A DNA stretch of 64,000 nt from Spirosoma foliorum (GCF_014117325.1 NZ_CP059732.1:4043001-4107000); one strand, 5' to 3'; positions 52,593-61,912 are shown, counted from the first letter of the stretch. The notes: generated by a model from the letters alone, not told the origin. Translations and numbers: made by a program.

Positions 52593-53967
52593 ATGAAAAA
52601 TTGCTTATTTCTGTTTGGCCTACTGGGACTTACGCTATCAGTCAGCGCCCAATCCACAAAGTCGGCTTCGGCCAAAAAAAGAATCGCCAAATATCATTCT
52701 GATACTAGCCGATGATATGGGTAAAGAATGCATTGGTACTTATGGCAGTACCTATCAAACGCCCATTATCGACCAACTCGCTCAGGACGGGCTGAAGTTC
52801 AATTACGGCTTTTCTCAGCCGCTTTGTACGCCCTCTCGGGTTCAGCTCATGACGGGCAAATACAATTACAAAAACTATACACAGTTCGGATTTCTGAATC
52901 AGAATGAGAAAACCTTCGCGCACCTGGCTCGGGATGCGGGTTACACAACGGCTATTGCCGGAAAATGGCAACTGGGTCCAAATCAGGGACTTCCGAATCA
53001 TTTTGGGTTCGATAAGTATTGTCTGTGGCAACTAACTCAGCCTCGTAAAAAAGGCGAACGATACGCCAAACCGCTGATTGAACAGGACGGTAAGCTACTC
53101 AGCAGCACCGACGATGATTACGGCCCAGATATTTTCGTAGACTACCTGCTCAATTTTATCGAGACGAATAAAGACCGGAAGTTTTTTGCCTATTATCCCA
53201 TGGCGTTGGTGCACGAACCGTTCCTGCCAACGCCCGATAGTAAGAGTTGGAAAACGAATCCAGCCGGGCGACAAACCAAAGACACGCTTAACTTCCGGGA
53301 CATGGTTGCCTACACGGATAAGAACGTAGGCAAGATTATCCAAAGGCTAAAAAAGCTGAATCTGTACGAGAACACCATCATTATTTTTACGGGTGATAAT
53401 GGCACTGGCCATGAAGTGATTACGACGCTTAAAGATGGCACCCGGATTCCCGGAGGAAAAGGGCTCACCCTCGATCGGGGTCACCACGTCCCGCTGATTG
53501 TCAACTGGGGAAGCAATCGGTACAAACAACACGAAACCAACGACCTGGTTGACTTTACGGACTTCCTGCCCACCTTTGCCGATATCATGAATGTGCCTGT
53601 CCCAAAGGCCTGGAATATAGACGGCACTAGTATTTATCCACAGATCAAAGGCGAGAAAGGTAAGCCCCGCCAATGGATTTTCTCCCATTACAGCCCCATC
53701 CATTCGCCAGCGGCCGACAAGCATTCGGCCCGCTTTTTCCGGGATCATCGCTATAAACTGTATCAGGACGGTCGTTTCTACGATTTAAGTCAGGATCTGG
53801 AAGAAACCAGCCCCATTGCTCTTGGCAAAGGTTCGCCCGAAGCCGAGAAAATCCGGCAAGTTTTTGCAGCTGAGTTCCGTAAACTTCCCCCCTGGAAACC
53901 CGGTGATCCGGGGCAACCCAAATCTATTCTGCCCGGTCTGGAACCGCTAAAAAGTTTCACCGAATAA
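52593..53967 (+). CDS. S1-family sulfatase 2 (5' frame broken at an A run)
   Basis: ATG 52593 encodes a signal peptide (MKNCLFLFGLLGLTLSVSAQ) in one frame. After seven A at 52674-52680 the enzyme continues in another frame (ESPNIILILADDMGKECIG). With six A the two join as SASAKKESPNIILILADDMG. A start at TTG 52615 would only give an out-of-frame reading of the signal sequence. The formylglycine motif is PLCTPSRVQLMTGKY (C at about 52825). FTGDNGTGHEV and the C-terminal DLSQDLEETSP complete the fold. A periplasmic glycan sulfatase; it may be inactive as read if the frameshift is real. Confidence 0.82.
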
Positions 53968-53979
53968 GCCCAATTAGTC

Positions 53980-55410
53980 ATGAAAAGAGAATCCCTACGT
54001 TTCATTGCTTATGGCCTTGTGAGTCTGGCCACTCTAACTGGTTTCAAATCCATTGACCCTCCCGCCAAGAAAAAGTACAACGTACTCTTCATTGCCGTCG
54101 ACGATCTGAACAACGATCTGGGTTGTTATGGAAACACATTTGTACAATCGCCGAATATTGATCGGTTAGCCAAACGGGGTGTCAAGTTTGATCGGGCCTA
54201 TACCCAATACCCACTTTGCAGTCCCAGCCGCTCGTCCTTATTGACGGGTTACCGTCCCGACAAAACCGGGATTTACGAACTGCAAACGCACTTCCGAAAG
54301 AATCTGCCTGATGTAGTAACCCTGCCGCAGTTGTTCAAAAATAACGCCTACTTCAGCGCGCGTATTGGTAAGATTTTCCACTATGGCGTACCAGCGCAGA
54401 TTGGTACAGATGGTCTTGATGATCCTATTTCCTGGAACCAGGTCATTAACCCCAAAGGGCGCGATAAGGTCGAAGAATCAAAGATTAAGAATCTAACGCC
54501 AGGTCGGCCGTTGGGTAGCGCCCTTTGTTATTATGAAGCAGAAGGGACAGACGATGAACAAACGGATGGCCTGATTGCCAACGAAGCGGTTCGGTTACTG
54601 GAGCAGAAAAAAGACGAACCATTCTTTCTGGCCGTAGGTTTTTTCAGGCCTCACACACCCTACGTTGCGCCTAAGAAATATTTCGACCAATATCCGCTGG
54701 ATAAAATCCCACTGCCTAAAGAGCAGGCCAATGATCTGGACGATATTCCGGAAGCAGCCCTGTTCACGAAACCTCCACATTGGGGTCTTGGCGAAGCCGA
54801 ACGGCGGGAGGCACAACGGGCTTACTACGCCACTATTTCCTTCATGGACGCTCAGGTTGGCAAGTTGCTGGATGCGCTGGACCATCTGAAACTGTCAGAC
54901 AACACCATCATTGTACTCTGGAGCGATCACGGCTATAACGTTGGTCAGCATGGCCAATGGATGAAACAGAGTCTGTTCGAAAACTCGGCCCGCGTACCCC
55001 TGTTAATTTCGGTACCCGGTGGCGTGACCGGGAAAGCCTCCGGCCGAACGGTAGAATTAGTGGACCTCTACCCTACCCTGGCAGACTTATGTAGCTTACC
55101 AGCACCAGTTGATCTGGCAGGCAAAAGCCTAACGCCTTTACTCAAAAACCCGAATGCATCCTGGGCAAAACCGGCCTACTCGCAGGTATTACGGAATAAA
55201 ATTTTTGGGCGTAGTGTCCGCACCGAACGCTGGCGCTATACCGAATGGGACGAAGGCAAAGCTGGCGTTGAACTCTACGATCATCAGACCGATCCTGATG
55301 AGTTCACAAATCTATCCGGCAAACCTGAACACGCAGGAACGGTAAAAGAACTGGCGGCTTTGCTTCATAAAGGGGCTACTCTTGCGACAGAAAAAGTCAA
55401 ATCGGAGTAA
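53980..55410 (+). CDS. S1-family sulfatase 3, iduronate-2-sulfatase-like
   Basis: A 476-residue sulfatase with a signal sequence (IAYGLVSLATLTGF). Metal site: NVLFIAVDDLNNDLGCYGN. Formylglycine motif C80-SPSR (YPLCSPSRSSLLTGYRPD). Further: VGFFRPHTPYVAPKKYFDQY, LWSDHGYNVGQHGQWMKQ. These blocks resemble iduronate-2-sulfatases, but many bacterial relatives act on other sugars, so the substrate should be left open. It starts 12 nt after sulfatase 2 and is in the same transcript. Confidence 0.9.
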   Translation: MKRESLRFIAYGLVSLATLTGFKSIDPPAKKKYNVLFIAVDDLNNDLGCYGNTFVQSPNIDRLAKRGVKFDRAYTQYPLCSPSRSSLLTGYRPDKTGIYELQTHFRKNLPDVVTLPQLFKNNAYFSARIGKIFHYGVPAQIGTDGLDDPISWNQVINPKGRDKVEESKIKNLTPGRPLGSALCYYEAEGTDDEQTDGLIANEAVRLLEQKKDEPFFLAVGFFRPHTPYVAPKKYFDQYPLDKIPLPKEQANDLDDIPEAALFTKPPHWGLGEAERREAQRAYYATISFMDAQVGKLLDALDHLKLSDNTIIVLWSDHGYNVGQHGQWMKQSLFENSARVPLLISVPGGVTGKASGRTVELVDLYPTLADLCSLPAPVDLAGKSLTPLLKNPNASWAKPAYSQVLRNKIFGRSVRTERWRYTEWDEGKAGVELYDHQTDPDEFTNLSGKPEHAGTVKELAALLHKGATLATEKVKSE

Positions 55411-55436
55411 TCCTTAGAATTATTTAGTACTAGTCC

Positions 55437-56864
55437 GTGATGAAACGACTAACCAATCCTTGTTTTGCGACTATCCTAATGGTAGGTATTCTTTGGTTCA
55501 GCAACAGGTTCAACCCATTGCTTGCCCAGAAAATACCTACTCAGAAACGCCCCAACATCATCTTTCTGCTGACAGACGATCACCGCTGGGATGCACTCGG
55601 GGCGATGGGAAACTCGATCATTAAAACGCCAAATCTGGATGCGCTGGCGAATAAAGGGATTCTCTTTAAGAACGCTTACGTAACAACGGCAATCTGCTGC
55701 GTTAGTCGGGCCAGTATTTTACGTGGTCAATACGAATCCCGGCATGGAATCAATGATTTTACGACGCCTTTTACCCCCGAAGCATTGGCCAAAACCTATC
55801 CTCTGCTGTTGAAAAAGGCTGGCTATACCATCGGATTCATCGGTAAATATGGTGTTGGCGAAGGGAAAGACCACCCCAGCCAGTTCTATGATTACTGGTC
55901 GTGCGGGAAAGAAGGGCAGCCGCCTTATGAGTTTATTAACGCATCGGGTCAGCTCGTCCATCATACGGATAGCGTGCAACACGATATCCAGAAATTTCTG
56001 GAAACCTATGGGTCAAAAAGTCCATCACGGCCGGGGCCATTTTGCCTATCGGTTAGTTTTAAAGCACCTCACGAGTTAGACGGTAATCCGCCAACCTATC
56101 CTGTACAGGCCCGCTACAAAAATCTGTACAGCGATGTCACAATTCCTGAGCCTGTAACAGCCTCCCCGATCTACTGGGAACGGTTTCCGGCTTTTTTCAA
56201 GACGGATCAGAACATAGCCAGAGATCGGTGGAAGCCCCTTTTCTCTACCTCCGAACGTCGGCAGGAAACTGTTAGGAACTACTATCGGCTGATTACAGGT
56301 GTGGACGAGGTAGTTGGGAAGCTTGTAGCCCAACTTAAAAGCCTGAATCTGGACAAAAACACGGTCATTGTTTTTATGGGCGACAATGGCTTTTATCTGG
56401 GCGAACATGGCCTGGAAGGGAAGTGGTATGGTCACGAAGAATCCATTCGAGTGCCGCTTCTGGTCTATGGTTCCTCATTACCTGCAACGCTGAAAGGCTC
56501 CCGGCCCACGCAAATGGCGCTCAACATCGACATTGCTCCTACGATTCTGGCGCTGGCTGGAGTTGCTACTCCGCCTGATATGCAGGGTGTCGACCTAATT
56601 AAGCTGGCACAAAAGAAAGTAGCGGCTCGACCAGACTTTTTCTATGAGCACACCTTTATGGGCAGTCCCCGACTCCCAAAAGTGGAGGGAGTTGTGACGC
56701 CTACATTCAAGTACATGAATTTTATCGAACATGAATACGAAGAGTTGTACGACACGGCTCACGATCCACACGAAACCACAAATCTGGCCTATAATCCAGC
56801 TTATGCTTCGAAGAAAGCAGCGTTAAAAAAGCGCTATACCGCTCTCAAACAGACAGTTCGATAA
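55437..56864 (+). CDS. S1-family sulfatase 4 with CCVSR active-site motif
   Basis: A 475-residue sulfatase. N-terminal signal (ATILMVGILWFSNRFNPLLA) and metal site PNIIFLLTDDHRWDALGAMG. The formylglycine motif reads C87-CVSR (TAICCVSRASILRGQY), with Val in place of the usual Pro. This variant is known in some Bacteroidota and planctomycete sulfatases, so activity is plausible. FMGDNGFYLGEHGLEGKWYG follows. It is last of the four tandem sulfatases, 26 nt after the third. Repeats lie downstream. Confidence 0.9.
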   Translation: MMKRLTNPCFATILMVGILWFSNRFNPLLAQKIPTQKRPNIIFLLTDDHRWDALGAMGNSIIKTPNLDALANKGILFKNAYVTTAICCVSRASILRGQYESRHGINDFTTPFTPEALAKTYPLLLKKAGYTIGFIGKYGVGEGKDHPSQFYDYWSCGKEGQPPYEFINASGQLVHHTDSVQHDIQKFLETYGSKSPSRPGPFCLSVSFKAPHELDGNPPTYPVQARYKNLYSDVTIPEPVTASPIYWERFPAFFKTDQNIARDRWKPLFSTSERRQETVRNYYRLITGVDEVVGKLVAQLKSLNLDKNTVIVFMGDNGFYLGEHGLEGKWYGHEESIRVPLLVYGSSLPATLKGSRPTQMALNIDIAPTILALAGVATPPDMQGVDLIKLAQKKVAARPDFFYEHTFMGSPRLPKVEGVVTPTFKYMNFIEHEYEELYDTAHDPHETTNLAYNPAYASKKAALKKRYTALKQTVR

Positions 56865-56897
56865 GTAGTGGCATAAGGGAGTAATAAAAATTTAGCT

Positions 56898-56993
56898 ATT
56901 TTTTGTCATTCCGACAAAGGAGGGATCTTAAGGTCTCTTGCTGATCTAACAAGGGGGCTTTAAGATTCCTCCTTTGTCGGAATGACAAAAAAT
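56898..56993. repeat. Inverted repeat, GTCATTCCGACAAAGG class
   Basis: ATTTTTTGTCATTCCGACAA then AGGAGGGATCTTAA pairs with TTAAGATTCCTCCT then TTGTCGGAATGACAAAAAAT with one mismatch over 34 bp. Same class as 17048-17118 and 52470-52555. Confidence 0.87.
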
Positions 56994-57009
56994 AGCAATC
57001 ACTTTGTTG

Positions 57010-57094
57010 GGCGTAGTCTCTGGACTACGCCGTGTTGTTATCCGGTCTCCGACCGGTTTTCCAATTTATTTCCCCCGGTCAGAGACCGGATAAC
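57010..57094. repeat. Two stacked hairpins, GGCGTAGTC and GTTATCCGGTCTC classes
   Basis: GGCGTAGTC, loop TCTG, GACTACGCC (57010-57031) is perfect. GTTATCCGGTCTCCGACCGG (57037-57056) pairs with CCGGTCAGAGACCGGATAAC (57075-57094) with one mismatch. Both lie in the convergent gap. Confidence 0.85.
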
Positions 57095-57120
57095 ACTCGA
57101 ACGTAGTTAATACTACGCTC

Positions 57121-57165
57121 AACTGGGGATACTTTAAGATCCCTCCTTCGTCGGGATGACAAAAA
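57121..57165 (+). repeat. Single arm of the IS110-target repeat class
   Basis: GATCCCTCCTTCGTCGGGAT then GACAAAAATA is one arm with no partner nearby. It contains CGTCGGGATGACAA (57149-57162), the full IS110 target sequence as rebuilt at 15830/17047, here unoccupied. Confidence 0.7.
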
Positions 57166-57176
57166 TATAGCCCACA

Positions 57177-60100
57177 TTATTTAGCCGTCGTAACGGACAA
57201 CACGCGCACTGGCCCCAGCAAACCCGACGACAACACTGGCGAATCGGCTCGATAAAACGGCAAAGTGGTATAGGTAATTTTGTTGGTTACGCCCGGTTGC
57301 GCATCACCAATCAGGCGATTTACCCATAAGTTGGTCACCTTAACCTGTACCGAATTACGACCTGGTTTCAAAGCCCCGCTGATATCGACCCGAAACGGTT
57401 TCTTCCAGACAGTTCCCACCGATTTACCATTGACAATCACCTCAGCAATGTTTTTCACATCGCCCAAATCGAGCAGATAAGATGCGTTTTTACTTCTCGC
57501 TGGCAAATCGAACGAATTGTCGTAAGTAGCCGTGCCGGAGAAATATTTAATACCCGGCTCTGCACTCTCCGTCAACGATGCCAACGAAGTCATTGTGGTC
57601 TGTTGCGGAGCGCCCCGGCCTTCCTGGAAATGAACGTTCCAGGTTCCCGTTATGCTGGCAACCGGCGATTCAGTAACGGCAGGGGTAGTATACGAAGCCA
57701 CTGTCGATTTATCATGGAAAACAATGAAATAGGCTCCCCACGACTCAAACGTAAGTGGTATAATTGTCCGGCCGTCCTTTTGCTGGTACGATACTTTCTC
57801 CAGTTTACCCGTTTGCGGATTCCACAATTGAGGCACTTTTCCAGTTACCCGAAAGCTGATTTGGGCTTCGCTTGGATTCTCACTCCGGCTATCCAGCCAA
57901 TAAATGTCGCTGTCGTTAGTTTGGCGATGCACATATAGGATTTTGGAGTTCGCATGAAGTATATCCATATCTTTTTGCACGCCCATCTCACCTAATAGCG
58001 TCCCTATTGGTTTGGTCGACACATTTGGGTTGCTCCAGATTTGGTTAACCAACGTCGTAAACTCCGCCGGGTTATCGCTTAAACTTGGGGAGCGTTCCGG
58101 TTTTTCGCCTACTACCTTCAGTCCAGCTTTCACCAGTTCGCCTAGCTTTTTCAATACGGGTAACGTCATCAGTTTAGCCGATCCATCCAACACTAATAGG
58201 CGGTACTGCTGACCACTTTGCGCAACAATCTTTCCTCCCTCAACCCGCAATGCATTTTTCAGCGCTGTAGCGTTAACAAAGTCGAATGCGTAACCAGCAG
58301 GAATATCGGGGAGTTTTTCCGCACAAATTTGCGTGATATTGTTGTTCTCCCCATAATAGTACAGCACATCCACAACAGGTCTTCCTTGCTGAAGTAGGAA
58401 GCAACTCCGACCCAGATAATCTGTCCAGGCTTTCGCCTGTTCAGCCCAGGTTTCCTGTCGGGTGAAATACTGCCCGAAAGGCCCAAGCGAGAACCCTGGT
58501 TTCTTGTCATCAAGTGGCTGGTGGACAGATGTATGGATCACAAAGCGATTGAGCCCCGAGGCCATTTCCAGATCGGCTGTCCGTTTCAGTTTTTCAGGAT
58601 GCCAGCTAAACCCATTTCCAACAGATGTCATCGACTCAGCCGCAACAAACGGTTGACCATAGATGTGCGCTACTGAAGCCGCTTCCCGGATATCGGCCTC
58701 ACTCCGAACTTCCTCATTACTACCTCCAGCAAGACTACCCGGCGTCCACATCGCCGACATGGGAATCTCGGCCAGGCGCTTTACGTCCATACCATCGGCC
58801 AGGTAAATCCGGCCGTTTTCGTGCGATTCGGTATACCGTTTCATCCCTCTGGCGTGCAGTGCATCACCAATTACTTCGTAGTGATTTTCGACAATCAGTT
58901 CACCGATGGTTTTGCGAAAATCCCACAGGAATTTCTCGCTGGCTTCGGCACTCTGTATTATCCGGCCCGCCAGAACGGGTAGCCAGGGCGTGAGGCTATA
59001 CCCCCGTCGTTTCTGAAACTCAGCAGGCATATCCTTCGTCCAGGTCATATGGCCAGCCTCATAACTGTCTAGTACCATATATTGCAGTCCCTGAGCGCCC
59101 ATTTGGCCACCAGTGGCGTCTTTATACATATCCAGATAGGTGTCGATATATTTCCGAACAGCGATCTTGTCCAGCTTGTCAACTTCCAGGCCAGTGGCTT
59201 CGGGTGATGCAGGGTGATTTTCCCGGCCTGTGAGCGAGTAGCCCAGCCGCATAACTACCCATTTGCCCGCTGGCGGTGTCCAGTTCAAGGTGCCATCGGC
59301 GTTCATTTTCGTGCTTAGATCCACCACATCGGTAGATGGAATAGCGTCAGCATCAGCTTTCACGAGCGAGTGCGTGCTTTCTTTCCAGGCAGCAAAACCG
59401 GCTTTCTGTTCAAAAAGGTCAATCCGGTCGGTGTTATGCAGCACTAGCTCAGCGACAGGGACACCCTGCGGCTTACCCGGTGCCGAACTACCCCCGAACA
59501 TAGCTGCAAACGGGCTACCTTCCGGTTTTTCAGTTTTGAATGTGAAACGGAAAATTTTAGCCGTTGTAGGCAAAATTCCCATTGTGCTCTGCGATACGGT
59601 GCTGCCCCGAATAATCACGACATCACGGAAGTTTACGCCATCGTCACTTACTTTCAGGCCCCGATTATCGGGCATTCCCCGAAATTCGGCCAACTCACCA
59701 GCAACGGGTGCCCCTACGATGGTAAATGCTTTGAACGTCTGCGGCTGGTCGAACTCAAACTGAATCCACATATCCTGCCCCACTTCCATAGGGGGCAGCA
59801 TCGTCGTTTTAGCCAAATCGCCATCGGTTAGATCAGCCAGTGCGAAAGTGCCTCCACTCGACGTAATCTTCGGATTCAGGGCTGATAATGGCTTTTCGGC
59901 AGCCGGTAACCGATAGGCAATTACAGCTGCATCGGCGTAATAACTTGGTATTTCTTTCGGTGGCCCGCCCAGTACATTCGCTGAAGCCAGGGGTACGTTC
60001 TGGAATTTACCCGCAGCCGATGAGGGTTGCGGCAGTTTTCCCGAAAAAGGTTTATTTCCCTCAACTACGGTTTCGGTCCAGACGTATTTTTTCATTCCAT

Positions 60101-60482
60101 CTCTGGGCTCCACCCACGGGCCGCCCGTCACGCTCCAGCCCGGCGAACCGGCAATGGCCATTTCGAGACCCAGCGTTTTTGCCAGATTGGTCGTGTGTTT
60201 AAAAGCGTCTTTCCATTCGGGTGTCATGAACACGAGCTTCTTTGGGGTAACGTTGGGCGTAAACAGGCTGGCGTCGAAGTTCTGAAAGCCGCCAATACCA
60301 ACGCGTTTCATCCACTCAAGGTCTTTGGTAATGCCCTCTTTGGTGATATTACCGTTCATCCAATGCCACCAAACGCGCGGTTGAGCCGCATTTGGCGGAG
60401 TCTGAAAGCCTTGTTGGAGTGGAGCGGGCTGCCCTGCAGCAAGCACGGGAAGCAAGCAAGCCAGGAGTACTTTTTTGTTCAT
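57177..60482 (-). CDS. Glycoside hydrolase, GH106-like (alpha-L-rhamnosidase family)
   Basis: An 1101-residue secreted enzyme (signal MNKKVLLACLLPVLAAGQ). The N-terminal catalytic region begins PRVWWHWMNGNITKEGITKD with LEWMKRVGIGGFQNFDASLF, the pattern of GH106 alpha-L-rhamnosidases. Central blocks include YMVLDSYEAGHMTWTKDMPA, YTESHENGRIYLADGMDVKR and FVAAESMTSVGNGFSWHPEK. The C-terminal beta-sandwich (YLLDLGDVKNIAEVIVNGKS, VTNLWVNRLIGD) is a GH2-type sugar-binding domain. It faces the sulfatase operon convergently and probably belongs to the same polysaccharide locus. Confidence 0.85.
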   Translation of the reverse strand: MNKKVLLACLLPVLAAGQPAPLQQGFQTPPNAAQPRVWWHWMNGNITKEGITKDLEWMKRVGIGGFQNFDASLFTPNVTPKKLVFMTPEWKDAFKHTTNLAKTLGLEMAIAGSPGWSVTGGPWVEPRDGMKKYVWTETVVEGNKPFSGKLPQPSSAAGKFQNVPLASANVLGGPPKEIPSYYADAAVIAYRLPAAEKPLSALNPKITSSGGTFALADLTDGDLAKTTMLPPMEVGQDMWIQFEFDQPQTFKAFTIVGAPVAGELAEFRGMPDNRGLKVSDDGVNFRDVVIIRGSTVSQSTMGILPTTAKIFRFTFKTEKPEGSPFAAMFGGSSAPGKPQGVPVAELVLHNTDRIDLFEQKAGFAAWKESTHSLVKADADAIPSTDVVDLSTKMNADGTLNWTPPAGKWVVMRLGYSLTGRENHPASPEATGLEVDKLDKIAVRKYIDTYLDMYKDATGGQMGAQGLQYMVLDSYEAGHMTWTKDMPAEFQKRRGYSLTPWLPVLAGRIIQSAEASEKFLWDFRKTIGELIVENHYEVIGDALHARGMKRYTESHENGRIYLADGMDVKRLAEIPMSAMWTPGSLAGGSNEEVRSEADIREAASVAHIYGQPFVAAESMTSVGNGFSWHPEKLKRTADLEMASGLNRFVIHTSVHQPLDDKKPGFSLGPFGQYFTRQETWAEQAKAWTDYLGRSCFLLQQGRPVVDVLYYYGENNNITQICAEKLPDIPAGYAFDFVNATALKNALRVEGGKIVAQSGQQYRLLVLDGSAKLMTLPVLKKLGELVKAGLKVVGEKPERSPSLSDNPAEFTTLVNQIWSNPNVSTKPIGTLLGEMGVQKDMDILHANSKILYVHRQTNDSDIYWLDSRSENPSEAQISFRVTGKVPQLWNPQTGKLEKVSYQQKDGRTIIPLTFESWGAYFIVFHDKSTVASYTTPAVTESPVASITGTWNVHFQEGRGAPQQTTMTSLASLTESAEPGIKYFSGTATYDNSFDLPARSKNASYLLDLGDVKNIAEVIVNGKSVGTVWKKPFRVDISGALKPGRNSVQVKVTNLWVNRLIGDAQPGVTNKITYTTLPFYRADSPVLSSGLLGPVRVLSVTTAK

Positions 60483-60862
60483 ATTAATTGACTCAATCGG
60501 TTAAAGGAAGTAATAGCTAGGCACTAAGAAACAAGGGTAATTGCCTACGTCTAATCGCCAATATGTATTGTTTACGCATTAAAGGTAAAGGGGATTCTCA
60601 TTGCAGCTAGCCTATACTTACCCATTTTCCACTATTTTTTCATGGAAAAATTACAAGTGTTTTTAATAAAGGCTAGTCTGTTTGAATTGGGCGAAAATCA
60701 GTAGTCCTATTTTGCGATAGCTTTTGCGCATTGCCATCAACTCTTTAAGGGCAGGTTGTTGTAACACCAACGCAACTGAACAGTCAGCTTCTCCGTACAG
60801 ACAAAGGCATTAAGATTTCTGCTAATACCTTTCAACGCTTTCTATACACTTAAGTCATATAT
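60483..60862. other. 380-bp divergent gap between the GH106-like and GT9 genes
   Basis: It should contain promoters on both strands. A candidate for GT9 is TTG (60687-60689), 18 nt, TATTTTG (60708-60714), similar to the DinB promoter candidate. Short direct and inverted words (GCTAGCC, GGCTAGTC) are seen, but no gene, strong hairpin or known element. Confidence 0.45.
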
Positions 60863-61912
60863 ATGCTTTTCGCAGCCAAGGCAAAAAAGTGGAATCACCC
60901 ATTTAGTCCTAAACGGATTTTAGTGATTCGGCTTCAGGCCATTGGCGATGTCATCATTACGTTTCCGTTTGTACAACAACTTAAGGATCAGTACCCAAAT
61001 ACGCGCATTGACTTTTTAACCCGAGCCAATCAAGTCGATCTGGCTCGCCATATAACGGCTGTCAACAAGGTAATTACGTTTACAGATAGTCATCGTCGAT
61101 GGCGTCAACTCGCCTGCACACTGCGTCTGTTACCCCAACTGCTTTTAAGGCGATACGACGCTGTTTTAGACTTACAGGCCAATACATTTTCGAAGATTAT
61201 TAGTCGCAGTTTTGTGGGTAAAACCTTCACGGAATTTGAGCGATTTACGCCCTTTACTGCCGCCGAGCGCAACCTGAGAGCGATTCAGCAAACGGGGTTA
61301 ATTAGTCATTTTAAACATCCTGTTTTAGTGCTTAAGGATAACAAGCTGGGCCTATCGATGCTCGCTGAACAGGGTTGGGATAGTCAAAAACAGTTAATTG
61401 TCCTGAATCCAGCAGGCGCTTTTGCCAGTCGTCATTGGGCGCCCGAAAACTATGTTCTATTTGCCCGACTCTGGTTGGCCAGCTATCCGAATGCTCAGTT
61501 TCTGGTGCTGGGTACTCCGAAAATCGCCGAGAAAGCCGTTTTTTTTAAACAGGAACTGGGTGACGCCTTGATTAATCTGGTCGGCCAAACAACGCTCTCA
61601 GAAGCCTTTACGATTCTGGCCAAAACGAGCCTTGTCATTTCCGAAGACTCCGGACTCATGCAGATGGCCTGGGCACTGAAACGACCAACAATTGCCTTGA
61701 TTGGGTCAACCCATAAGTATCGGAGCGCGCAGGAAGGCACTCATATGGTTATTCTCAATTCGGACGATCTACCTTGTGGCAATTGTATGCAAGTCGATTG
61801 TTCTTTCGGCACAGTGCCGCCCTGCTTAAGTCGGTACGACCCCGCAATGATTGTGGAACTAGGTAAAAAACTACTTGCAACCCAATGGCCAGAAAACGAA
61901 TTGCGGTACTGA
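60863..61912 (+). CDS. Glycosyltransferase family 9 (heptosyltransferase-like)
   Basis: A 349-residue GT9 enzyme. The N-terminal Rossmann-like start RILVIRLQAIGDVIITFPFV and the C-terminal nucleotide-sugar site VISEDSGLMQMAWALKRPTI are typical of heptosyltransferases of lipopolysaccharide synthesis. Four C-terminal cysteines (DLPCGNCMQVDCSFGTVPPC) are notable. No signal is present; it should work at the cytoplasmic side of the inner membrane. The next gene, a GT4, overlaps its end by 28 bases, so the two form one unit, probably for a cell-surface glycan. Confidence 0.88.
   Translation: MLFAAKAKKWNHPFSPKRILVIRLQAIGDVIITFPFVQQLKDQYPNTRIDFLTRANQVDLARHITAVNKVITFTDSHRRWRQLACTLRLLPQLLLRRYDAVLDLQANTFSKIISRSFVGKTFTEFERFTPFTAAERNLRAIQQTGLISHFKHPVLVLKDNKLGLSMLAEQGWDSQKQLIVLNPAGAFASRHWAPENYVLFARLWLASYPNAQFLVLGTPKIAEKAVFFKQELGDALINLVGQTTLSEAFTILAKTSLVISEDSGLMQMAWALKRPTIALIGSTHKYRSAQEGTHMVILNSDDLPCGNCMQVDCSFGTVPPCLSRYDPAMIVELGKKLLATQWPENELRY

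Larger units (their letters stand above)
56865..57176. other. 312-bp repeat-filled gap between convergent sulfatase and GH106-like genes
   Basis: Nothing but repeats is seen: an inverted repeat of the IS110-target class (56898-56993), two further hairpins (57010-57031 and 57037-57094), a small CGTAGT/ACTACG stem (57101-57116), and a single orphan arm (57121-57165). No gene is supported. Confidence 0.8.

Noticed and set aside
52615-52680. TTG start of sulfatase 2 at 52615
   Set aside because: Its first 20 residues are an out-of-frame reading of the signal peptide encoded from ATG 52593.
59263-59763. Open frames on the plus strand opposite the GH106-like gene (also 57603-57938, 58625-58993, 60027-60491)
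   Set aside because: They are antisense shadows of a strongly supported coding region and show no protein family features.
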